Of a stretch of 64,000 nt of DNA, positions 21,936 through 34,554 are shown in pieces (within the stretch, counting starts at the first letter, position 1; each line of letters opens with the position of its first letter). The position numbers and the translations under genes are program-made. Origin of the DNA: Megalobrama amblycephala (lineage: Eukaryota; Chordata; Actinopteri; Cypriniformes; Xenocyprididae); assembly GCF_018812025.1 (NCBI RefSeq), contig NC_063054.1:5112582-5176581 (forward strand), given 5' to 3'. The notes beneath the pieces are model-generated. The model saw nothing but the letters and a program-made list of their open reading frames with translations. It did no database searches and was not told where the DNA came from.

Positions 21936-23165
21936 ATAAAGGATAAAATATTAAACAATGTATAAAATAAAATCAAGTAACTTCAAATAATAAGTTCAAC
22001 TTATTTCTAGCTATAAAGTTCAGCTAAATCTCCATGGCCTCTCCCACATCAAAATGACAAGTTTATAGCTCAAAAATTATATTTTACTGGCTTTGCAGTT
22101 TGCACACAAAGCATCATAACATAGCATGTAAACACATTAAAATGTAACTATACACATGTAATTATAAGCCAAGCTTGAAATGCAACACTCATTTTTATAC
22201 AAAATGTAACAGGGTGTGCTTGCTCCATCTGTCTGGCCACATTTCTGTTTAATTAAAGCACCAGTCACAGAAAAAAAACAAGGGGGGGGGGGGGGGGGGG
22301 TATGGCACGGGGTATGGCACGCCACAGATTCATAAATAGAAAAAGTATTTACTGCATTTTCTCACTAATTAAAGCACCAGTAAATGTATCATGGAGCACC
22401 TGCTATATGAAAAAAAAACATACTTATATATGTGATATTCTGTCACGATAAGCACTGTGTATGATGAAGAGACAGAGATACTCTATAGCACTCAAACTGA
22501 AGAAGAGCGTAAGAACGAGAAGTGTTCTGAAGTGCTTCCTCTTTCTGCATTGTATACATGTGGTGATACTCTCTCAGTGTTCCGCTCTGGCAGCTCAATG
22601 AATAGAGCCAGTCAGCAGTACGTTTGTCGAGAGGTCTGCACACGTTGACTCAGGAAGACTGCTGTACATTGACTTATCCAAGACTCAAGTGTTTAATAAC
22701 CTGATACAAACAGAGCCTGACCTGCCTGGAACTTAGTTCTCAACACTACAGTCAAACTAAAGATACACAGCAAAATAAGTGTTTAACAGCAACTTAATTT
22801 CCAGATGTTACATTGTAAAACATGCCCATCAAAATTTCATTTGACTTTATATTTTATTTTATTTTATTTTCAGCCAAAATGTAGGAAAGAAAATGATTTG
22901 TTTTAGAGGCAGCTTTAACAGGATTCTTCACATTTTATGCTGAAAACAAAAAATGTGAAAAAAATATCCTTCAAACAAAATATAACTAAAAAAAATGTAT
23001 TTCAGATATTACAATTCAACTTGCACCAAAACTAAATTTAGAAAAATGTTATAGTCCTATAGTGCTTCATAGTCCTTTCTACATTTTTGCTGAAAATAAA
23101 AACATTCCCCATGACACTACAGAGGATAAGCAGTTTGGAGAATGGATGGATGCATAAAAATATGC
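21936..23165. other. Unassigned AT-rich stretch with poly-G and (TTTTA)n
   Basis: It includes a pure run of 19 G at 22282-22300, a (TTTTA)n run at about 22846-22870, and the mirrored frames at 22443-22648 that look incidental. No gene is supported. Confidence 0.5.
22282..22300 (+). repeat. Poly-G homopolymer (19)
   Basis: Nineteen consecutive G follow CAAAAACAAGG-type A-rich sequence. It could form a G-quadruplex. It is also prone to assembly error. Confidence 0.95.
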
Positions 23166-23181
23166 AAAAAAAAAAAAAAAA

Positions 23182-23243
<62 letters not shown>
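23166..23243. repeat. Poly-A followed by (TA)n microsatellite
   Basis: An A run at 23166-23181 is followed by about 30 TA units. The 67-codon frame across it is an artefact. Confidence 0.95.
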
Positions 23244-23246
<3 letters not shown>

Positions 23247-23261
23247 TAATGCTTCATTGTC

Positions 23262-23990
23262 TACGGAAGAGGATTAGGGCCAAGCAATAATAAAAAAATA
23301 AAACCATCTTGAGATTAAAGTTGTTAAATTTCGAGAAAAAAGTCGAAATAAAATGTTAAGAATAAACTCGTTAAATTAGGAGAAAAAACGTGTTAAATTT
23401 CGAGAACAAAGTCGAGATAAAATGTTGAGAATAAAGTCATTAAATTACGAGAAAAAAATCGTTATATTACGAGAACAAATTCATTAAATTATGAGAAAAA
23501 TGTCGTTACATTTCGAGAAAAAAGTCGAGATAAAATGTTGAGAATAAAGTCATTAAATTACGAATAAAAAAAGTTGTTAAATTACAAGAACAAACTCATT
23601 AAATTACGAGAAAAAAGTCATTAAATTACGAGAACAAATTCGTTAAATTACGAGAATAAATTCGTTAATTTAATGACTTTATTCTCAACATTTTATCTCG
23701 ACTTTTTTCTCGAAATTTAACAAGTTTTTTCTTGTAATTTACTGAGTTTATTCTCAACATTTTATCTCGACCTTTTTCTCGAAATTTAACAAGTTTTTTC
23801 TCCTAATTTAATGACTTTATTCTCAACATTTTATCTCGACTTTTTTCTCGAAATTTAACGAGTTTTTTTCTCATAATTTAACGAGTTTATTCTCAACATT
23901 TTATTTCGACTTTTTTCTCGAAATTTAACAACTTTAATCTCGAGATGGTTTTATTTTTGTATTATTGCTTGGCCCTAATCCTCTTCCGTA
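23262..23990. mobile_element. 729-bp hairpin element built of TTAAATTACGAGAA units
   Basis: The outer arms TACGGAAGAGGATTAGGGCC and GGCCCTAATCCTCTTCCGTA are exact inverse copies and continue into ...AAGCAATAATA. The whole interior is made of degenerate units of the type GTTAAATTACGAGAAAAAA and AAAATGTTGAGAATAAA on the left, with their inverses on the right. ATTGTC flanks both ends (23256-23261 and 23991-23996), an apparent 6-bp duplication. Non-coding. Likely a fold-back DNA transposon. Confidence 0.85.
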
Positions 23991-25788
23991 ATTGTCCAAC
24001 CTACATATTTATGAAAAATACAATATAAATTATTAAAAATAAAATATAAATTTCTCAACTATTTTTGATAAAAAACTAAATAAGCTAAAGTGGATAATAA
24101 TAAACACGTATATAACTGTCACATTGAGTTTTAGTTATTTAGTTACAAATAAAATAACAATAATGATAATGATCATGATAATAGTAAAAGTAATAATAAC
24201 AGTAAAAGTAAAAAAAAAAAAAAAAAAATGACAAGGGGAAAGAAATAAAACAGGAGAAAGAATGTATCATACCAGCATCAGGGATTTACTCAAAGTCATT
24301 ATATTTAACATTCCACTTTATCTATTTTTAATAAATTGTATAAAGGGTAGGTGGTGGGGGGGTGGGTGTCCATATTTTATTTAACACATCTAATTTGTCT
24401 CTAATTATATATGTTCGTTTTTCCAAAGCAAGGTTGGTAGACATCTCTTTGATCCATTCTAAGAAGGAGGGTCTTCGAAATGGAACCTTTTAAGAGTAGC
24501 GGCTCAGCATCAGGGAATTATCCGGATTAGATGTGATATTGACAGGAAATGCATGGTGTGTTTGACTGGGAGTGTGTGTGGGGCTCAGGATATCAGCCAT
24601 GGGTTTGATTTACACAAATGCTTTTACAGTAGAGCTCTATTGAGTCCTGCATTAATCTACGCCACACAGCTCTCCAATGATTGATTACAGTGAGTTTGAG
24701 CAGCGCGGCAAAGCTCGGCCGGTTCAACTGTAACCGAAACCTGGATTAATGGAGCGTTTTCGGGGAGCATCTCCTATTAAACGTGCATATTTAAGTAAGG
24801 TGATGCATTATCTGTATCTGTTCTCCACTGTCTGTTATCTATGAAATATCTCTGCTCAGCTACATTATTACAGCATGTGGAACAGTTATGCTGAAAAGTA
24901 GGGCTGTTTCTTCTTTTAAGAGGAATAGGCGTTGTTTGCGCCCAGAGCCATAATAAAAAGTGTCAGGCGAGAAATTGGCAGAAAACTCTATTACAAAGAG
25001 ATGATGAAAATATGTTACAATGATAATTGCTGATTTTGCTTCTAAAATGTCTAGACGAACAAAAATCAGCTTTTGCTGAAAGTTGGGTACTGTTTTCATG
25101 TGTGTGTATATTGACAGTGCAGCTACCAAGAACTGCTTTAGGTAATTAATGTACACCGCTTGAAAATGAGTCAGCTGAGCTCTTAGCATTTACAGATACA
25201 CAGAAATGTTACTATGTAATGTAATATTGTTTGTGAGTCATTGTTTGTCTTATGGAAACTAAGCAAACCCAAAAATACAAACATCACAACTCAGAGTACC
25301 ATGTGACCTCTTCCTAAATTAAACCATTTACATACCAATACCAAAACATTTAACACACATGTGGAGTTAATGAATATTTTCACAGCACGGCCTCACTGAA
25401 AATCCTGATGATACTAATTTGTGAGGAAACAATGGCACTGTACATAACACATGTTGCAAAGCCTATAATTTAGAGTTGAGAATCACATGCAATTAAAGCT
25501 GCTGTGCATAAATTGTTTCTTCAATGATAAATTACATTCTCTTATCTCAGAGGAAACTTTAAATAAGCTATTCATATGCATATACAAATGTGTATATGAA
25601 AAAAAGTGCTTGCTTTGCTTGTAGCACATTTCACAGCACTTTCAAAGTGAAATGTCCAGTGACTTGCTATAAATAGTGTGTTACATTTTCTCCAAAACAG
25701 TTAAACGTGGCTGTGGCAACATTTTATTATGTTGGTTGATGTACATATCACAGATTGGAAATGAAATGTGGCGCTAAAAGGTTAATGC
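23991..25788. other. Mostly unique AT-rich DNA
   Basis: No gene. A poly-A run covers about 24212-24228. The stretch 24480-24790 is more GC-balanced and holds TGATTGATTACAG at 24678-24690, a sequence that suits PBX/HOX-type binding; function is unproven. The 109-codon minus frame at 24860-25189 has no recognisable domain. Confidence 0.45.
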
Positions 25789-25935
25789 TCTATTGCATTT
25801 GAGAATAACGTACCACCTACACTAAAGTCTACCATAAACCTAACCAACAGTGTTAATGAAGCAAATGTGAGATAAAAACACATTTGCTGAACCAACTATG
25901 CTGTTTTAGCTTGCTTCTTTGAGCTCTTTTGTGGA
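25789..25935 (+). mobile_element. Family C fragment (interior only)
   Basis: AATAACGTACCACCTACACTAAAG..CTAACC..AGTGTTAA..GCAAATGTGA followed by TTTGAGCTCTTTT matches the interior of family C (compare 10430-10540 and 58680-58800). Both ends are missing. Confidence 0.65.
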
Positions 25936-26462
25936 GTGTCGTGACTCGTGTTACATGTGACTAGTACTCGAAAGTTCTGCATGTCAAGTGCAGTGCTGTA
26001 TCAGGGGAGCTACCGAGCAAATTTACTATAGACAAGTTTACATCCAGTTTTTGCAATGTTTTCTTATCAACAAAGCAAGCAAGCTGTCTCAAGGCTTTTT
26101 TCATCCAGTTGGCCTTTTACCGATAAAATTGTGTGCATGATGACATCATCGCTACAAAATGCATTGTCTAAAAAATCTGCCCTTGAGCATTTTTCATACA
26201 TAATTTTGCATAGATCTCAAATCCGTATCTTTTGCATCCCAAATATTTGTAAAATGTACAGAGTAATGAGACACCTGAAATTCACCAGTACTGCTTATTT
26301 TCACATATAATGTTATTAAATAGGAAATATAAGACAACGGCAAAGTGGATCAGATCATCTGACAGGACTTCGCCATTATTTTACGAAGTGCGGGTTTGGA
26401 CACAGAGAAGCTCATTTGTCCTGTATGCAAAATTTGAGACTGGTACAGAGAAATACAGTCGC

Positions 26463-27371
26463 CTTGAACATGCAGATAAAGGCATAATATGTAAGATTTT
26501 TGCAGTAAAATATCCAAAAACCACTAGGCCAGTGTTATATTTTGTTCACTTGAGTACTTACAATATCCCAAATGTTTCCAATTATTTGTGAATCATGAGA
26601 AAATCGCGATTTTAACCAAGAACACGGGACATGTCCGGGAGTCATCTGTCAATGGCGACATCACCGCGCTACCCTCGTTTTCCGGTTTTATTTTGTAGAA
26701 ACCATGGAAACAACAAAGACGTTTTAATATATTACATGTTTTATTTGACAAAGGGAACAACTGTTTAGTTACATTTATAGACAGAAAACAAATTATTGTT
26801 ATATAGCTCAACACATTTAATCTTATTGTTTAAATCTAGTTCTCTTGATTTTCCAAGAGAACCATGCTTTTACCATGCCTCAGAGAAAAACACTATTTTG
26901 TCAAGTAGCTAAGTAATATAGCATTTTCTCCATCAAAATTAATTGCATGCCATTTATCAGCACAAGCCATCCAGCAATTATTAATATGACATTCTAATAT
27001 CTATCTAGCTAACCGAGCGAAAGCACAGTAACATTATAACTTCATTTTTAACACAGTCAAATGTATCTAATATGATAAACAGTGCTGCGTTACCTCATAC
27101 GTTTGACCGGAAGAAGCGTATAAAAAAAGCATAAAAAAGTTCCACTGCTCGAGAGGCACGTGTCGCATTCATCTCTCATTAGCAATCGCTCCAGCCGGCC
27201 TCCTCCGCTCCCACAACACTCGGCCCTGCTCTGCTTCATACTACAGTAACGTTAATAATCTTATCCATGAACATGATTTCTGCCCGAGTCCCATCGCTAT
27301 TCTTTTCACTGGCTGTGAGGTGAAGACTACATCTCCCAAGATTCCACGCTCAAACTCAGCATCATCAAGAT
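26463..27371. mobile_element. Probable DNA-element fragment, right part lost at L2 junction
   Basis: AAAGGCATAATATGTAAGAT opens a block that I recall as a dispersed cyprinid repeat. It runs through the GC-rich GCAATCGCTCCAGCCGGCC part to about 27371, where L2 reverse-transcriptase sequence begins. No inverted end is found. Class uncertain. Confidence 0.45.
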
Positions 27372-28360
27372 ACTCTGAAGCTGCTCTAAAATGGTTTGAT
27401 AACTATCTATCCGAACGTACTCAATGTGTGAATTTAGAAAATTATAATTCTCCTTTTCTTCAAGTAAAAAAAGGAGTTCCGCAAGGATGTATTTTATCTC
27501 CTATTCTGTTTTCTATTTTTATCAGTGATTTAGGTTTTGGAGGAGACTCCGCTAATTTACATCTATATGCTGATGACAATTATTTATACAGCAGCATCAT
27601 CTACAAACCACGCACTGTTAATATTTACAAAATGCGTTTAATGTTATACAACATTCGTTGTCACAATTGAAATTAGTTTTAAATTCAAAGAAGACAAAAT
27701 ATATGATTTTTAGTCGCACTCATCTTAAGGATACAGATGTGACAATTTCAACTTTACATGGTACACAAATTGAAAGAATCAATTCTTATAAAAATTTAGG
27801 TATATGATTTGATGAAAAATTAGCGTTTAATGTTCCATATTGATAATTTGCTGAAGAAGATTAAACCAAAATTGGGGTTCCTCTATCGTCTAAAAAAATG
27901 CTTTCCCTTTGAGGCCCGAAAGAAGCTGGTTGAGAGTACTTTTTTATCAATAATTGATTATGGTGATCTTGTTTACATGCATGCAGCTTCATCTTTATTA
28001 AGGAAATTGGACTCTGTCTATCATGCAGCGTTGCATTTTGTATGGGGTGCGGAATTACGTACACATCACTGTATCCTTTATGAATCTTTAGCATGGTCCT
28101 CTTTGCAACATAGGAGGAATTTGCATATGTATAGGTAAATTACCATCTTATATTACAAAATGTTTAGCTTTTTATACTAATGGTTATGGTACTAGATCGC
28201 AGCTGCATCTTCGACTAAAAGTCCCAAAGGTATCCTCAGAATTTGGAAAGCATGCTTTTTCTTTTTATGCCCCTAGGGCTTGAAACGACTTGCAAAATGT
28301 ACTGAAACTAGAGTTTTTGCCTCCTTTGAGTACTTTTAAACGTATTTTGTACACTCAAAA
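27372..28360 (+). pseudogene. L2-like reverse transcriptase pseudogene
   Basis: The first frame shows ALKWFDNYLSERTQCV, then KKGVPQGCILSPILFS and the catalytic LYADD at 27563-27577, which are hallmark reverse-transcriptase motifs. The frame is lost just after LYSS. Another frame resumes at about 27664 with LKLVLNSKKTKYMIF, hits a TGA at the usual YKNLGIWxD position, and a third (27830-28138) carries the LLKKIKPKLGFLYRLKK and ARKKLVESTFLSIIDYGD blocks of the C-terminal region. The last part, KVPKVSSEFGKHAFSFYAPRA, is interrupted by another TGA. Several frameshifts and stops make it non-functional. Confidence 0.9.
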
Positions 28361-28371
28361 AAATGACACTT

Positions 28372-29210
28372 TAAACTAACTCAAGTCAATTATGGACAGT
28401 GGTTCCACACAACCAACTTAGTTTCTATTAACATTAAAGGTTTATTTTTACTCTATGCAAAATCCTTGAGTTGTGACAAAACAACTGACTAAGGAAGAAT
28501 CTATGTAAAATAGGTATGTCCAACTTACTCAATTCAATCATAAATAATAAATTGTTTTCATATACATTGATTTTTACAATTAATTCTTCTTGTTTAATTT
28601 TGTGATGTTCTGTGTTAGAAATCTAGATGTGATACTGGATTCATCCTAAATTGCCTTAACCAAAAACATTGTAAAGCCTAAATTGATCATAAGTCCATTG
28701 GTGGCAATGGTTTTACAATCAACATAGGCTTACAATGCTTTTGGGAAATGCAACCCAGAGCACTACCACAGTGATTATTTTCTTATTAAAGTAATTTGAA
28801 ATTTTGTTAGCAGGTCCTCAACCCAAGCACAAGTGCAACAATTCACCACAATGGTAACCCTAAAACTATTAATTAACAGAAACTTTTAAATACCAACATA
28901 ATAGAACAGTAAACAATAAAAAGTCTTTCCATTTTCTCATCTTCCTAAAAACTGCTTAAAATAACACTTTATTTCAGCATTTACACTCAGCCCCTTTGCA
29001 AAGCATGATGGGAAGTTAAAATCCTGTTTGACTTGAGTCCTGGTTGGGTTTACTTGATTGAAACATGTTATTCTAATATGAAAACATCAAGTTAAGTCAA
29101 AAAGTAATTGTTTCAACTTAATTTAACATGAAGCAATTGAATTTGAACCAGAAACCTAATACAATGGTGTTGACTCAAAATAAGTTGTTTAAATAAAGTG
29201 AACAGCATCA
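28372..29210. mobile_element. Insertion within the L2 3' region
   Basis: The L2 coding end and its 3' UTR are separated by about 840 bp. TCAAAAAAAT-like sequence stands at both junctions (about 28362-28371 and 29207-29215), a plausible target duplication. The insert starts GACACTTTAAACTAACTC and ends ..TTGTTTAAATAAAGTGAAC, weakly inverted. Class uncertain. Confidence 0.5.
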
Positions 29211-29404
29211 AAAAATACTTTTTTTCTGCTTTGAAAGAGTCTTGTAAGTGCTTCTCTTGGCCTATTTGATTTGTTGGTTTATTGTTTTGTTTTTGTTATT
29301 TGTATGGAACTATGTGTGCTGCCATTTTGACCAGGTCTCCCTTGGAAGAAGAGATAATGATATCTCATTGGGATCTTCCTGGTTAAATAAAGGATAAATA
29401 AATA

Positions 29405-31892
29405 AATACGCCTTTGTTTTGAATACGGCGATCTCTAGCGGCGAAAAATCGAACATATTGTAGCTGTAAGCCAGTTGCGATTTGACGTGGCCAAAGCAAA
29501 AGATCATTCAAAGAGTTCAGAGTTTCAGAGTTTGATAACATCAAACCGATCAAAAACATCAAATCGCTGTTGCTTTTTTCAGAGACAGATGCAGTTGTGA
29601 CCTAAAACATTTTATTTGTACATATAACCTTTTTTATATGGTCTGCATTAGCTAAACTGGGGCTTTTTACATAACATTTCTAAAATTCTATTAGAGATTC
29701 TGGAGTCAACCACTTTATTTTCCTAATTTATTTGAGATAAAATTCTATATTAATAAATTGCACTTATAAAAATATTTCATTTACAAGTATCATGTTTGCG
29801 ATTTTCATTTGTCATGTAGCCTAGAACCACTTATGATCATGACAGTCTTTTATTTATTCAGATACAGAAGTAACATTTATGTATTTTACTTTACCTTTCC
29901 TTTTGTCAGGGTTGAAAACTCTAACATTATTCCTTAATTTGACAGACACCCCACTTATTTCTGTCGAGCTGCAGAGATTTTCAAGATGCTATTTTCCTCA
30001 TCCTTGTTGTGATGCACCGTTGAACTACAGAGAAACTGAGTTTTAACGGGAGCAACACCACGAACGCGGACGCTGCATGACATGGATAGGCTAATTCTGT
30101 CACATAAATTTATAAGCGCTAAAGATAAACAGAAAAAGACTGTCGACATTTGAGAAATTTTATGGTATTTTCTGTGGTAAAAGCATATTGAGGGCAAAAC
30201 ATAGCATTGTGCAAGGAACTGCAAGAAAATAAGTATTTATCAATAATTTGCTAATTTAAATGAACTGGAATAAAAGTTGTTTGCATTTTACTGCCTCCAG
30301 TATTCATTTCAGCTGGAAACTTCCGTGGAATGTATGCATAGGTATGTTTATAGGTATGTTTTTGCAGTTTTGCAGAAATGCAGTCATGTATTCCCAGTGA
30401 GCCTGGGTTTTTAAAATTTAAAGCGAAATGACACTTACAAATACTACACAAAACAAGCACATACACAAGCCTACTCTCTTTCCCTATAGATCAGAAGGCC
30501 CAGTGCACTAATGGAAGGTAACTGTCTGCATATCTCTGCAATGGCCTGTCAAACAGTGACAACATCTCAGAAAGCCACATTTCAAAGCCTCAACTGCTTC
30601 AGTTTGTTTGTAACGGCAGTTCCAGAAGCAGCTTGCAGTGGCTAATGCAACAGATTGTTGTGACCCGTAAACTGGAAAGTTATTAAGATCCACCTTATCC
30701 ATATCCCTAGCTCCAACTTATTGAAAACAAGCAATATTTTCATCACTCCATTTTATGCTGTGCATAAGAACACCCATTATACATGGTAAAATGCCATAAC
30801 ACCTAGTCTCTCAGGTTCATTGTTAATAAGCGAAAATTCTGCTGAGACAAAAATATTCTCTTTTCATTACCTCGCTGTGAAAAGGAACATGTGACTCACT
30901 GGATTCCACCTCTCTGGGCTAATCTTAGCATGTGAGATAATGATAATCTAATGTGAACCCTATGGTTTTCCTATGGGTCCGCTTATAGTCATGATGGGCA
31001 AAACAACCTGCACATGATTTACTAAACAGTACACTAATTAATAGGCTTATGGGAGAAAGCCATCAAATCAAACCGGTAGGGAAATTAGCAATTGGCTGAA
31101 AGTATACACGAGTCAAAATTAGTTAAAGCATACCATAATAATTTATTATAATGGTAATTATAATTTATTATAATTTATTATTTATTTATTTCATACCCCT
31201 TTTTTTTCCATTTTAAGTGAGTCACTTAATTTTGTTTCTTCTTTGCTACTCTAAAATCGCTTTTTCTTTCAGTTTTCAAGGTATTCAATTGAAACCCAAC
31301 ATTATAATGTGTACTGTATGTTCCCTTGTGACAAATTACCCTATATAGAGTGACAGCATACACCACTTACATACATACAGGATACATTAATGCTTGTTTC
31401 TGAAGACAGCAGGACATTTAGCAGCACTTTACAATAATCTGCAGAGACATTCTGTGTGACATTGACCCTCTGTGTTCTTGGTCTTTATTTATTTCAGTCA
31501 TGAGCACAGATCTGTGGACAGCTCATGTTCTGACTCAGGTATAGAAAAGGTTCTCTCTGGTCGGAAGAAATTTCAAAATGAGTTTCCAGGGAACAGTTCA
31601 ATCGATACGATCATTTGAGAAGGTTAGACTTACAATCTCCTGACATGTCTGGAAGAAGGAAGAAAAAACATATTGAATATTTAATGTAATGAAAAGATGG
31701 AGTAGAGGATGAGATTAACAAGATTTAGTCTGCAGCACATATGTAAAATCCTCAAACGAAGAGCATTTATTTGAATTACAATTTTTTCCCCAATTTTTAC
31801 TGTCAGTGTTGATCAATTTAATGCATTTTTGCTGAATAAAAGTATTAATTTCTTTCAAAAGACAAACAGTATTGCATGCTAAAAGTACATTA
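29405..31892. other. Long unique stretch without genes
   Basis: About 2.5 kb with no frame above 90 codons and no recognisable repeat. The block 30880-31060 is less AT-rich and unbroken by simple repeats, so it might be conserved non-coding DNA. That is a guess from composition only. Confidence 0.45.
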
Positions 31893-31962
31893 TAGAAGAT
31901 ATACTGTATATATAGGGTGAATTCAGGTTGATTTGGACAATTTTTACATCTCAAGTCATCTC
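31893..31962. repeat. 70-bp dispersed block, copy 2
   Basis: Identical by eye to 17306-17375. It is followed at once by (TC)n and (TA)n at 31959-32000. Confidence 0.8.
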
Positions 31963-32000
31963 TCTCTCTCTCTATATATATATATATGTATGTATATATA
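31959..32000. repeat. (TC)n-(TA)n microsatellite
   Basis: A TC run passes into TATATA and TATG units. Confidence 0.9.
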
Positions 32001-32261
32001 GCCACTGCAAACAAACTAAAAATGAATTTTAATTATTAAGTATTTGATTGGTTTTATAAGGTTGATTGTATGTGGGTGATTGATATTATATTGAAATGTT
32101 GTTGTCGTAATTAAGCAATTTGTTAATTTTAGCATTTTCAAGTTTAAACTTGAGTAAAGTGATGGAAACAAATAAAAAATAGAAACCACAAAGAAGAGAA
32201 CAGAATCTGTTGCCATTCATATTCATATTTAGGGCACTGTTTGCTCATTCATGTGGCCACT

Positions 32262-32466
32262 TACACTTTAGCATACTTTTAAAAAGAGTATTTATTATGG
32301 CAATTATATATTTTTAAAGAACTTATACTTAAGTACAAATTGAATGTAATGTTTTCAGACACTTAACTGCATGTTAATTGCAATTAAATGAAAATATGTG
32401 CTGACCTACTTGAGTAGTACATCCTTATATGTAATTTCATAATTACTTCTATTGTCATTGTATACT
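32262..32466 (-). repeat. Dispersed repeat R2 (TACACTTTA ends), copy 1
   Basis: TACACTTTAGCATACTTTTA is the inverse of the right end of the copy at 38624. The shared inner motif TTGCAATTAAATGAAAATAT appears inverted relative to the other copies. Edges approximate. Confidence 0.65.
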
Positions 32467-33559
32467 GTTAAATTGTTTTGCCAAATGTCCTGAAAAGCAT
32501 ATATGGTAAACTAAAAAATACTTTTTTAATGTAATTTCTATTGATACTTATATGTCTTTAAATATATTTGCAATTACACATTTGTAATGACGAAGTTGCA
32601 ATGTAGTACATTTAAAATTTTATTAAATATAGTTAAAATACTAATTTAAATGTAATATTGATTAACACACTACAGACAAAAAGATAATCATGTGCTTTAG
32701 CATGTTAGCCAGCACATCAAAATAAGTGTTTTCATTTCAAGTACAACAATAGATTATTAAAACTTAATGACTGTGTAAAGCAAAACTTTTAATTTGACAT
32801 TATTCAAAAGCACTTTTTTTTAAAAAACCTAAGTGTGTTAATAAACAGTGTACTCTCTTTTTTATTTCATTAATATTATATTATCTGTGCCAGCCAATTA
32901 GCTACCATTAGGATGAATGGGAATGCTGCCGGATAGCTTTCTTCACGTGTTATAGACCTCCTTGGTGGCAACAATCAGCACAGACCTGATAAGCCTCTCA
33001 CAGTGACACACAGTTCTCTGCTCTCAGCTCTCCTCTAGATGCAGTTGCTCAAGGCAAGCTACCGTGCTTGAGGTGTATAATTGTCTGAGGCTCCATCAGG
33101 GGGGCAGCCATTAGTCAGGAATAGAACCACAGGTGGAATACCAACAACCGTTGTGATGACAACCTCACGAAGGACGGATCACCACGGTAACCGAAGAAAA
33201 TATGTGGAGCATCTCAGATGAGATGAGATAATGGAGGCAATATTGAAATGTGGTGTGAAGTCTGATTGTTTATATTAGGCACAGAGAGGAAAACAAAAAC
33301 AATTTATGCAATAAATAGACACAAATGAATGAGGCGGTACGTAGTTTGAGCACAGCGCTGTGTGAAACAAGTGGCGACTGTGGGGAGCACTAATATGAAC
33401 GTTTAAAAGTACAAATTAGGAATAAATTTTAACTGTTGTAACATCCTGACCTGAGGTTCCCCCTCCTAACAGCCAGAGGGCGCCAGCTCCTGTATACTGA
33501 ACTCTAACCTCTGTTCCTGTCACATGGGCTGCGTCCGAAAATTTGAAAGCTGACTTGCC
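32467..33559. other. Unique DNA without recognised gene
   Basis: AT-rich to 32880. The part 32885-33240 is more GC-balanced (CTCTCACAGTGACACACAG, GGGGGGCAGCCATTAGTC) and could hold regulatory sequence, but no frame, splice pattern or repeat is recognised. Confidence 0.45.
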
Positions 33560-34269
33560 CTGCGTTCCATTTGGAAGGGCTCATCCTTATGCCCTAATCC
33601 CTTCAAAGGGTTTACCCTCCGGAGTGAGAGCTTCGAAGGGATGAAGGATGTAAGGGTCAAAAAAACTCTTTTTTTTTTGGAACGCACTTCTGCATCATCT
33701 TAATGAGACAATCAAGGAGGCACCTTCGTCACACATTTTGTAAGTTGGTTGACCCCCCAAAAAACACACTTGTCTAAACAAAGAGTAGATTGTGCAAACT
33801 GTGCCTTTTGTTTAACGTTAGTTTATTTTTGGTTTATCACACCATATTGTATATTGTGTCTATGTATTTGAAACATTTGAATGGACTGATAAAAGTAGCT
33901 GTAAAGGTTTTTTTTTTTTTTTTTTTTTTTGAAGTACAATGTCGTTTTTGACCATAATAATGTACCAAATCTAACTCGTATAATTATTACAGCAGTATAG
34001 AAAAATACTATACATACATTTATAGGTAAAATCGAACTCCAAGCCTCCTGTACCCATTCTGTGGCGTCAAACAACTTCCCTCTGCAAAGAATCATGGGGG
34101 CCCAAAGTTTCCATCAGTTGTGCCCTTAGAAATCCTTAATTCCGAAGGGCCCTTTGAAGTGGCCAGTTTTGAGCACTTTGGTTTGGAACGACCCTTCAAT
34201 ATGGCAGCCATGATTGTTTTCACTCCGAAGTGCCCTCCGGAGGGTGATATATCCCATTTGGAACGCACC
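33560..34269. mobile_element. DNA element with TGCGTTCCA ends
   Basis: CTGCGTTCCATTTGGAAGGG at the left and CCATTTGGAACGCACCA at the right are inverted, and the CCCTCCGGAG motif recurs near both ends. A poly-T run lies at about 33908-33931. Non-coding. The mirrored 62-65-codon frames at 34092-34323 are by-products of the right arm. Confidence 0.7.
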
Positions 34270-34554
34270 ATTGTTGTCACGTTGCCCTACCAGGCAATGA
34301 CTTTGTAGGCAGCGTTTGAGCACAAATCTACAACAAAATAGAGTGAGCTTTGGTGTTAATTTAATTACTACAATAGTAATTTCTCACTAAGAAATTACAT
34401 CAGAGGAGGCCACCTTTTTTTTATTATTTTTTTTTCACCAGGGCGATACAATGATACAATAGTTTTTATCTAAACCTGTCCACTGAAAGTTCTTAAGACA
34501 TCTCTTCCTGTCACACTCTTGCAGGTCTTGCTGTGTCACATGGCTGAAAGAAAA

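Larger units (their letters stand above)
27372..29404 (+). mobile_element. 5'-truncated L2-type LINE, split by an insertion
   Basis: The coding remnant at 27372-28360 is followed, after an inserted block, by the 3' UTR at 29214-29404. The UTR has GACCAGGTCTCCCTTG..AAGAG..ATCTCATTGGGATCTTCCTGG and an AAATAAAGGATAAATAAATAAAT tail typical of fish L2. It copies itself by target-primed reverse transcription. The 5' half, including the endonuclease, is absent, as is usual for LINE copies. Confidence 0.85.

Noticed and set aside
24860..25189. 109-codon minus-strand frame
   Set aside because: AT-rich, no domain, no splice signals, no codon bias.
27320..28138. Reverse transcriptase as part of a defence or retron-like system
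   Set aside because: Motifs, 3' tail and truncation are those of a LINE; the frame is broken and the host is a vertebrate.
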